This document shows, piece after piece, positions 57,935-64,000 of a DNA stretch of 64,000 bases (positions within the stretch are counted from its first letter, which is position 1; each line of letters begins with the position of its first letter). Under the pieces are notes generated by a model, which was given only the letters and a program-made list of their open reading frames with translations, ran no database searches and was not told the DNA's origin. Origin of the DNA: Rhizobium sp. BK316 (GTDB lineage: Bacteria; Pseudomonadota; Alphaproteobacteria; Rhizobiales; Rhizobiaceae); NCBI RefSeq assembly GCF_014193695.1, contig NZ_JACHZR010000001.1:223309-287308 (forward strand), given 5' to 3'. A program made the translations under genes and the position numbers.

Positions 57935-59539
57935 TCACCAGTCCAGGCGCAGGAGAGACACGCCTTGACGCGGCAGGGAGAAATGCAGATCGATCTTGCC
58001 GTCCTTGACGGAAATCGAGGCCTTTTCGTCGATCTGTACGAGCTTTCCGGAGGCTTCGAGTTTGGCGTAATCGGCGCCTTGCGGATCCTGCGGCTTGCCC
58101 ATTTCCTTCCAGGCGCGGAAGGAGTTGGAATGTTGCTCATCCATCCGGAAGTGCTCGAGCGAGGCCGGTCGGTTGTCCCAGCCGTCGATGGAGAGGCTGA
58201 CATTGGCAGCGGGGCCTGTCTCGTCGTCGTCATGATAGTGCCAGACGAGAACCGAGACACCCTTGTCGTCGCGGGTCGCCACGACATTGACGTCGGGTTT
58301 GTCGCGAACGCCGTGGCTCATGATGTCCTCGATATCGCGGCGATAGTCGCTTTCTGATTCGAGCCATTCGCCGCCGAGTTTGCCGAGCATGCGGAAGCCG
58401 TTCAGCACGGCCTTGTCGATGCCGTTCGTTGCCAGATCCCGGAAGCCGTCGAAATAGGGCTGGTCATCGAAGAGGAAGGCCCAGGTAACTGCGCCCTCGA
58501 TCTCGATATTGGCGCGACGCGACAGTTCATAGGTGCGGATCATGCTCTCGACGACATAGACGCTGTAGAGCGGGCCGTTGCGATAGCCGTTCTGCGGATG
58601 AACACGCGCCGAGCAGGCGGCGCATCCTTCAGGGTCGGATTCGCCGATGACGACGGGCAGATGCCGCAATTCCGGGAACTCGTTGATGATGGCGAGATTG
58701 GTCTCGATGTCTCGCAACTGCTTGTGCAGGCCCATGCGCACATGGCCATCGAAGATGACCGGATTTCCCTTGGCATGGAAGGCGATGAAATCGAGCGGCG
58801 GCTTGTTTTCGACGACGTGTCGCAGGAAGGCGCGCAGGAAGGTCTGTGCCTTCTCATTGGCAAAGGCGCCGCAGGTGTGTGGTCCGCCGACGCGGGCCTT
58901 CGGCAGGGCGCGCTTTACGGCGCGGGCGCTCGCATCATACATGGCGCAGAATTCCGGGATCGTGCCGGTCCAGTAGTGTCCATCCGGCTCGTTCCACACT
59001 TCCCAGGGCCAGGAGGAGACGACGTCCTCGCCGTAGCGATCGGCCAGATGCCGCGCCCAGGCCTCGATCAGGTCGCCCCACTTCTTCAAGTCTTTCGGCG
59101 GGGCGGTCCAGCCGGTGGTGATCGTTGCGTAACGGTCGGCCGGCTCCCAATGATGCTTGTAGGGGCCATCGAAATCGGAAAGCGCTTCCGGCGTGAAGCC
59201 GATCTGGATCAGCGGGATGTTGCCGGCTTCGACATAGGCATCGAAGATCTGGTCGATGATCGTCCAGTCATAGACGGGATTGCCGTTGGCATCCTCTGTA
59301 TAGGCATTGGTCGAGCCCCATTTCAGCGCCGGCTTACCGTCGCCGCTCGTCAATAGATTATGCGCGCGGATGCGCGGTGCAACGGGGCTGAGCTCCGTCA
59401 GCTCCTTCAGAAGCTTCTTGCCATGCGGAGAATAGGTGTAGTTCGGCTCGTCATAACCGAACCAGTTCCACAGCGGCTTGTAAGGCCCTGTCGGCTTGCT
59501 GGCGTGAACGTTGATGGTCACGTCATAGGAACTCGTCAT
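57935..59539 (-). CDS. GH39-like glycoside hydrolase
   Basis: Clan A TIM-barrel glycosidase related to beta-xylosidase/alpha-L-iduronidase, 534 aa from ATG 59539 (AGAGGAA site). Acid/base candidate is Glu184 in WEVWNEPDG and nucleophile candidate Glu300 in VVIGESDPEGCAACS. No signal peptide, so it acts in the cytoplasm on imported oligosaccharide. Divergent from an ABC importer, which would bring that substrate in. A C-terminal beta domain (residues 430-534) completes it. Exact linkage is unknown. Confidence 0.8.
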   Translation of the reverse strand: MTSSYDVTINVHASKPTGPYKPLWNWFGYDEPNYTYSPHGKKLLKELTELSPVAPRIRAHNLLTSGDGKPALKWGSTNAYTEDANGNPVYDWTIIDQIFDAYVEAGNIPLIQIGFTPEALSDFDGPYKHHWEPADRYATITTGWTAPPKDLKKWGDLIEAWARHLADRYGEDVVSSWPWEVWNEPDGHYWTGTIPEFCAMYDASARAVKRALPKARVGGPHTCGAFANEKAQTFLRAFLRHVVENKPPLDFIAFHAKGNPVIFDGHVRMGLHKQLRDIETNLAIINEFPELRHLPVVIGESDPEGCAACSARVHPQNGYRNGPLYSVYVVESMIRTYELSRRANIEIEGAVTWAFLFDDQPYFDGFRDLATNGIDKAVLNGFRMLGKLGGEWLESESDYRRDIEDIMSHGVRDKPDVNVVATRDDKGVSVLVWHYHDDDETGPAANVSLSIDGWDNRPASLEHFRMDEQHSNSFRAWKEMGKPQDPQGADYAKLEASGKLVQIDEKASISVKDGKIDLHFSLPRQGVSLLRLDW

Positions 59540-59709
59540 CGTCTTTTCCTCTTGAACGGTCACGCCTCAGCCTCCTCCCGAAGGCCAACCGACCAATATG
59601 GTGATGAGGTGCGGCTGTCTTGGGAGGGTGCCGCGCTCGTCGCAAAAGCTATGCGAAATGACCATTTTGTCAATAATATAAAAAGTCGCGCTTGTAAGGC
59701 GGTGAAAAA

Positions 59710-59752
59710 AATGCCGGTAATTCCGAGAGTTTTTGGCATTTTAAAAATTACC
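59710..59752. promoter_or_regulatory. Interleaved inverted repeats
   Basis: AATGCC (59710) pairs with GGCATT (59735), and GGTAATT (59716) pairs with AATTACC (59746). The arms come in the order left1-left2-right1-right2, so as RNA they would form a pseudoknot-type topology; as DNA they may be two overlapping operators. Confidence 0.4.
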
Positions 59753-59817
59753 TGTTGCCGTTTGGTGAAAAATTGTCGATAAATGTTGCGGCGAAGCTGA
59801 ACGTCTAGAGGAGTCAT

Positions 59818-59868
59818 ATGGATCTCTCGATCCCTATGCAGGCGCTGTCGCCGGAACGCGATCGATAA
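59818..59868 (+). CDS. Possible 16-residue leader peptide
   Basis: ATG 59818 has GAGGAG 5 bases before it, a stronger ribosome site than many genes here, and opens the frame MDLSIPMQALSPERDR followed by TAA. It ends 50 bases before the binding-protein start, with a stem-loop between. A leader that couples translation to expression of the importer is plausible; a chance ORF cannot be ruled out. Confidence 0.4.
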   Translation: MDLSIPMQALSPERDR

Positions 59869-59883
59869 CGGATTACAGGAAGC

Positions 59884-59899
59884 GCCCGCCCGTGCGGGC
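59884..59899. other. Hairpin just upstream of binding-protein ribosome site
   Basis: GCCCGC-CCGT-GCGGGC is a perfect 6-bp stem with a tetraloop, one base before the GAGGAGGAG ribosome site. It could affect initiation or act in attenuation with the leader ORF. Confidence 0.45.
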
Positions 59900-59918
59900 C
59901 GAGGAGGAGGAGCGTCCG

Positions 59919-61820
59919 ATGAAGTTCCCTGGATTTGCAGTGATTGCCCTATTGTCTCTCGCCGCCCTCCCTGCCTATGCGCAGGATTTCATTGCGGGCA
60001 TTCCGCGCAATGAAACGCTGATCATTCAGGGCACGCCGCAACAGAATGCAGACTGGTTCAACGTGTGGGCGCCGGGTGGCGGCGGTGCTGCCAATGTCAA
60101 CGGCCTGCAGCAGCTGACGACCGACACGCTGTGGTTCATCAATCCTGAAGGCGGCCCTGATGCATGGCAGAATGCTCTGGCCACCGAGCCTCCAGCCTAT
60201 AATGCCGATTTCACCCAGATGACGGTGAAGCTGCGCAAGGGCATCTACTGGAGCGATGGTGTCGAATTCACCAGCGACGATGTGGTCTATACGGTAAAGA
60301 CGCAGATCGACCATCCAGGCATGTCCTGGAGCGCACCTTTCACCGTCAATGTCGCGAGCATGGAAAACCCCGATCCGCAGACGGTCGTCTTCCATCTGAA
60401 GAAACCCAATTCGCGCTTCCACACGCTGTTTACCGTGCGCTGGAACGCCGCCTGGATCATGCCGAAACATGTCTTCGAAAAGGCTGGCGATCCGCTGTCA
60501 TTCAAGAACAACCCGCCGGTCTCGCTCGGCGCCTATGTGCTGCAGAGCCACGACAAGGGTGGCAACTGGACGATCTGGAAACTGCGCGACGACTGGCAGC
60601 GCACCTCGATCGGCATGGCCGCCAAAGAGCCGCCGCAGGTGAAATATGTCGTCTATCGTGCCGCCGGAAATCCCGAGGCTCGCGTCATCGAGCAGCGCAA
60701 TCACAATCTCGATGTGATCAACGACATGGCGCCCGAGGGCATGTTTGCGATGATGCGCGACAGCAAGAGCGCCGCCGCCTGGCTGAAGGGCTTCCCCTTC
60801 GCCCATCCCGATCCGACCCTGCCGTCGGTGCTGCTCAATACCAAGAAGGCGCCCTTCGACAACAAGGACGTTCGTTGGGCGCTGGCGCTGATGATCGATA
60901 TCCGCGCAGTGGCGTTGGGTTCTTACCGTGGCGCTGCCAATCTTGCTGCCCTTGCCACGCCGCCGACGGGTTCAGCGCCCGATGACTATTATGCGCCGAT
61001 GCAGGACTGGCTCACCAATTTCGAGCTCGATACCGGCAGTCGCAAGATCAAGCCCTATGATCCCAATATCTCCGCCCAGATCGCTACTATGGTCCGCGGC
61101 CAGTGGGGTGACCAGATCCCGACCGATCCGAAACAGCTTCAGCGCACCTTCGGCTTCGGCTGGTGGAAGCAGGACGTTCAGGCGGCAAGCGAACTGCTGC
61201 AGAAGGCCGGCTTCAAGAAGAGCGGCAATCAATGGCTGAAGCCTGACGGCACGCCGTTTGTGATCCGCCTGCAGGTGGAGGGTGATGCCATCCCGACGCT
61301 GGCACGTGCCGGCACGGTCATCGCCCAGCAGTGGAGCCAGAACGGTATCGCCACCAAGGTGGATGTTGCCGGCCCGACCAACGGCCAGCGTCTCAGCACC
61401 GGCGATTACGAAGCCGCGATCTACTGGAGCATCGAAACCTGGGGCGGCCATCCGGATCTGTCCTTCTTCCTGGACAGCTATCATTCGGAATTCATCAAGC
61501 CGCTCGGCCAGATCCAGCCGCCGCGCAACCTGCAGCGCTGGCAGGATCCGCGCCTCGATCAGATCATCGCGAAGAACCGGTCGATCGCCTTCGATTCTCC
61601 CGATGTCACCAAGGTCGGCCAGGACTTCCTGAAGCTCGCCGTCGAGGAGATGCCGATGATCCCGCTGATGGCCTATAACAAGTTCGCGCCGTTCGACACG
61701 ACCTACTGGACCAACTATCCGAGCGCTGAGAACCCCTATTCGGCTTCGGGGCCGAACTGGTCGAACATTCGTTACATGGTCGTCGGCCTGAAGGCCAACC
61801 CGGACGCTCCCAAGAACTGA
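59919..61820 (+). CDS. Oligosaccharide-type ABC transporter binding protein (SBP_bac_5)
   Basis: Periplasmic binding protein, 633 aa from ATG 59919 (GAGGAGGAG site). The signal peptide is residues 1-22, ending LPAYAQ. Family stretch MTVKLRKGIYWSDGVEFTSDDVVYTVK is intact. Opposite the GH39-like glycosidase, so a plant-type oligosaccharide is the likely cargo rather than peptides. First gene of a binding-protein/permease/permease/ATPase operon. Confidence 0.88.
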   Translation: MKFPGFAVIALLSLAALPAYAQDFIAGIPRNETLIIQGTPQQNADWFNVWAPGGGGAANVNGLQQLTTDTLWFINPEGGPDAWQNALATEPPAYNADFTQMTVKLRKGIYWSDGVEFTSDDVVYTVKTQIDHPGMSWSAPFTVNVASMENPDPQTVVFHLKKPNSRFHTLFTVRWNAAWIMPKHVFEKAGDPLSFKNNPPVSLGAYVLQSHDKGGNWTIWKLRDDWQRTSIGMAAKEPPQVKYVVYRAAGNPEARVIEQRNHNLDVINDMAPEGMFAMMRDSKSAAAWLKGFPFAHPDPTLPSVLLNTKKAPFDNKDVRWALALMIDIRAVALGSYRGAANLAALATPPTGSAPDDYYAPMQDWLTNFELDTGSRKIKPYDPNISAQIATMVRGQWGDQIPTDPKQLQRTFGFGWWKQDVQAASELLQKAGFKKSGNQWLKPDGTPFVIRLQVEGDAIPTLARAGTVIAQQWSQNGIATKVDVAGPTNGQRLSTGDYEAAIYWSIETWGGHPDLSFFLDSYHSEFIKPLGQIQPPRNLQRWQDPRLDQIIAKNRSIAFDSPDVTKVGQDFLKLAVEEMPMIPLMAYNKFAPFDTTYWTNYPSAENPYSASGPNWSNIRYMVVGLKANPDAPKN

Positions 61821-61832
61821 CAGCGTCGACAT

Positions 61833-61860
61833 GGGGAGTGGCCGGGCAGCCGGCCGCCCC
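61833..61860. other. Intercistronic hairpin after binding-protein gene
   Basis: GGCCGG-GCAG-CCGGCC (61840-61855) forms a 6-bp stem, extended by GGGG (61833) with CCCC (61857) across a small bulge. It lies between the binding-protein stop and the first permease, like the agpA-agpB hairpin. Confidence 0.6.
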
Positions 61861-61885
61861 TTTCTGCTATTGGAGGGTGGATGCC

Positions 61886-62890
61886 ATGAATGGCTTTCTG
61901 ATCTATGCGGGCAAGCGTTTCCTGCAGTTCCTTTTCGTTGTCATTACCGGCATTACGCTTGCGTTCCTGATCGCACATTTCTCGCCGGTCGATCCGGTGG
62001 AGCAGACCGTGTCGCTGCTGACGAGCTTCGGCTCGACCGATCCGCAGGCGGTCGAAATCCTGCGCCAATCGCTGCGGGAGCTCTATGGAACGGGCGGCCC
62101 GCTTCTCGATCAGTATTTCACGTTCTGGGGGCGGGTGTTGACTGGCGATTTCGGTCCCTCGCTGTCCTCCTTCCCGACGCCTGTCATGACCGTCATCGGC
62201 CGCGCCTTGCCTTGGACTGTCGGCCTTCTGACGCTCGCGACCATCATCGCCTGGATCATCGGCAACCTGCTCGGCGCGCTTGCCGGCTATTTCCGAAACA
62301 GCCGGCTGCTCAAGCTCGCCGGCATTGTCATCATGGCGCTGCAGCCGATCCCGACCTACATTATCGGCCTCAGTCTTGTTATTCTCTTCGGTTTCATCTG
62401 GCCGATCCTGCCAATCAGTGACGGCGCCCAGGTCAACCTTGCGCCGGCCTTCAACTGGGCCTTCATCAGCTCGGTGATCGAGCACGGAATCCTGCCGGCG
62501 CTGACCCTGGTGCTCGTTGGCATCGGCGGCTGGTTCATTTCCATGCGCTCGCTCGTCTCCAACATCGTCACCGACGACCATGTTGTTTATGCCGAGTTGG
62601 GTGGCGTGCGCTCAAGCCGCATCTTTTCGCATTATGTGGCCCGCAATGCGATGCTGCCGCAGGTCACAGGCCTGGCGCTCAGCCTCGGCAATGTCTTCGG
62701 CGGCGCCGTCATTGTCGAATTCGTCTTCAATTACCCTGGTATCGGCAAGCTCCTGATCTCGGGCATCTATTCTGGCGATTACAGCCTGGTGCTCGGCGTG
62801 ACGACCATTGCCATCATTGCCGTCGCGTCCGCCGTCTTCGTGATCGACATCCTCTACCCGCTGATCGATCCGCGCGTGAAACTGGGATAA
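61886..62890 (+). CDS. Peptide-family ABC transporter permease (DppB-like)
   Basis: Membrane subunit, 334 aa from ATG 61886, with GGAGGG 8 bases before; the frame opens earlier inside the hairpin region. Typical N-terminus FLIYAGKRFLQFLFVVITG and EAA-type loop DHVVYAELGGVRSSRIFSH; the late FNYPGIGKLLISGIYSGD region fits DppB. Confidence 0.88.
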   Translation: MNGFLIYAGKRFLQFLFVVITGITLAFLIAHFSPVDPVEQTVSLLTSFGSTDPQAVEILRQSLRELYGTGGPLLDQYFTFWGRVLTGDFGPSLSSFPTPVMTVIGRALPWTVGLLTLATIIAWIIGNLLGALAGYFRNSRLLKLAGIVIMALQPIPTYIIGLSLVILFGFIWPILPISDGAQVNLAPAFNWAFISSVIEHGILPALTLVLVGIGGWFISMRSLVSNIVTDDHVVYAELGGVRSSRIFSHYVARNAMLPQVTGLALSLGNVFGGAVIVEFVFNYPGIGKLLISGIYSGDYSLVLGVTTIAIIAVASAVFVIDILYPLIDPRVKLG

Positions 62891-62895
62891 TTGCG

Positions 62896-63753
62896 ATGTT
62901 CAAGATCCTCAGAGACCTGCTCCGCTACAACAAGGAATTCCTCTTCGGGACGATCCTGATCCTGATCATTGTCGGGTTGATCGTCTCATCCTTCTTCTCG
63001 CCCTATGACGAGACGGCCATCTACGTCGTAATCCCCGACATGCCGCCGTCTGCCGAGTTCTGGTTCGGCACGACGTCGCGCGGACAGGATGTCTTCTGGC
63101 AGATCGGCGCGTCGCTGCGCAATACGCTCATCTTCGGCATCATCGTCGCCGTCATCAGCCGCCTCATTGCGCTGGTCGTCGGCCTGGTCTCAGGTTACAT
63201 CGGTGGGCGCACCGACCAGGTCATCATGGGCATCAACGATACGCTCGGCGCGCTGCCCAATATTCCGATCCTGCTCCTTCTGGTCTTCGTACTGCGTGAC
63301 CAGATGACATGGTCGATGCTCGCAATCGTCGCGGCCCTGCTCGGCTGGACGCATGACAGCCGCCTCATCCGCTCGGTGGCGCTCTCGCTGCGCCATCGGG
63401 AGTTCACCCGGCATGCGGTCTTTTCCGGCATGCGCACGTCGCAGATCCTCATCCGCGAGCATCTTCCCTATGTCATGCCGATCGTCTTCTTCACCACGAT
63501 GAACAACCTGATCTGGGCGATCGGCCTTGAAGTGACGCTCTCCATTCTCGGCTTTTCCGACATTAACCGGCCGACCGTCGGCGGCATGATCTATTGGGCC
63601 AATGCCCATTCCGCCATGGTCGCCGGTGTCTGGTGGTGGATCGCCTTCCCGATGCTCTTCGTAGTGATCCTCTTCCTCGGCCTCTTCATGCTCGCCATGT
63701 CGGTCAACGAATATATCGATCCGCGCTCGCGGCTCGCCCGAATGGGAGCCTGA
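62896..63753 (+). CDS. Peptide-family ABC transporter permease (DppC-like)
   Basis: Second membrane subunit, 285 aa, five or six helices. The motif EFWFGTTSRGQDVFWQ corresponds to the GTDxxGRD region of DppC, and the EAA-type loop is HREFTRHAVFSGMRTSQILIREH. Starts 5 bases after the previous stop. Confidence 0.88.
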   Translation: MFKILRDLLRYNKEFLFGTILILIIVGLIVSSFFSPYDETAIYVVIPDMPPSAEFWFGTTSRGQDVFWQIGASLRNTLIFGIIVAVISRLIALVVGLVSGYIGGRTDQVIMGINDTLGALPNIPILLLLVFVLRDQMTWSMLAIVAALLGWTHDSRLIRSVALSLRHREFTRHAVFSGMRTSQILIREHLPYVMPIVFFTTMNNLIWAIGLEVTLSILGFSDINRPTVGGMIYWANAHSAMVAGVWWWIAFPMLFVVILFLGLFMLAMSVNEYIDPRSRLARMGA

Positions 63754-63757
63754 GACG

Positions 63758-64000
63758 ATGCAGAACCTTTTGAGGAAAGCGCCCTTGACCCTCGTCGAAA
63801 ATTCCCGGGACGCGCTGACGATCGACGGGCTGAAATGCTATTACGTCAACGACTATTTCGGCGTGCGGCGCGAGATCCGCGCAGTCGACGATATCAGCCT
63901 GACGGTGCGCAAGAACGAGATCTACGGCATCGCTGGAGAATCCTCGAGCGGCAAGACCTCGCTGATCAAGACGCTCGCCGGCGCCATTCGCCCGCCGATG
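63758..64000 (+). CDS. Peptide-family ABC transporter ATP-binding protein (3' truncated by window edge)
   Basis: The first 81 residues of an ATPase, starting MQNLLRKAPLTLVENS at ATG 63758, four bases after the DppC-like stop. Walker A is GESSSGKTS at about residues 64-72, with Ser replacing the usual third-position Gly. The Q-loop, signature and Walker B lie beyond the window. Completes the importer opposite the GH39-like gene. Confidence 0.82.
   Translation, partial: MQNLLRKAPLTLVENSRDALTIDGLKCYYVNDYFGVRREIRAVDDISLTVRKNEIYGIAGESSSGKTSLIKTLAGAIRPPM

Larger units (their letters stand above)
59540..59918. promoter_or_regulatory. Long divergent promoter and leader region
   Basis: About 380 bases between the GH39-like gene and the binding-protein gene. 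Contains AT-rich promoter-like DNA (59660-59780), interleaved inverted repeats at 59710-59752, a 16-codon leader ORF at 59818-59868 and a hairpin at 59884-59899 just before the ribosome site. No full gene fits. Confidence 0.55.

Overview
The window is 64 kb of GC-rich DNA from an alphaproteobacterium, most likely Rhizobium or a close relative in Rhizobiaceae. The reasons are a complete agp/agaL alpha-galactoside locus in the Sinorhizobium order, a Mur-type sitABCD locus with paired operators, long runs of sugar and peptide-family ABC importers, many GntR regulators with FCD domains, and a TPR-type class III cyclase. No rRNA, tRNA, CRISPR array, phage or insertion sequence was seen. The first and last genes run off the ends of the window.

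Layout. 1-4.4 kb: a 5'-truncated M20-family carbamoylase/amidohydrolase, then a four-gene phospholipid operon on the minus strand (plsC-type, cdsA-type, unknown membrane protein, divergent CDP-alcohol transferase) whose genes all overlap, then a metallo-beta-lactamase remnant. 4.4-9.9 kb: metal homeostasis, with sitABCD behind two operator-like boxes, a Fur/Mur-family regulator and a ZntB/CorA-type transporter. 10.3-16.6 kb: complete phenylalanine/tyrosine catabolism (phhA, hpd, hmgA, fumarylacetoacetase, maleylacetoacetate isomerase) with two Lrp/AsnC regulators. 16.7-19.8 kb: a histidine phosphatase and a Prc-type protease. 19.9-27.8 kb: a peptide-family ABC importer on the minus strand, divergent from a GntR regulator, a mannonate dehydratase-like enzyme and a KdgD-like dehydratase, with palindromes at both promoters. 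27.8-34.9 kb: a mixed accessory stretch with gene debris, an acetyltransferase, a MEKHLA protein, a small membrane protein, a cyclase-TPR protein, and a cassette of a zinc metallopeptidase, a protein with an RSGG-repeat tail and an AT-rich 110-residue protein. That cassette is the best candidate here for an undescribed system.

34.9-45.1 kb: the alpha-galactoside locus (agpT, agaL1, agpA, agpB, agpC, agpD, agaL2), closed by a perfect 14-bp stem-loop. 45.1-46.2 kb: a RES/Xre toxin-antitoxin pair with its operator, next to a GMC oxidoreductase remnant. 46.3-57.6 kb: a sugar-oxidation cluster (lactonase-like amidohydrolase, IlvD/Edd dehydratase, Gfo/Idh/MocA dehydrogenase, PfkB kinase, DapA-family lyase) with a sugar ABC importer and two GntR regulators. 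57.9-64 kb: a GH39-like glycosidase divergent from another peptide-family ABC importer, whose long leader holds a 16-codon ORF, interleaved inverted repeats and a hairpin.

Taken together the window is mostly scavenging and catabolism: glycosidases or carriers take up plant-type oligosaccharides and sugar acids, dehydrogenase/dehydratase/aldolase modules degrade them, and local GntR, AraC and Lrp regulators control the modules. Sugar specificities are inferred from families and gene context only.
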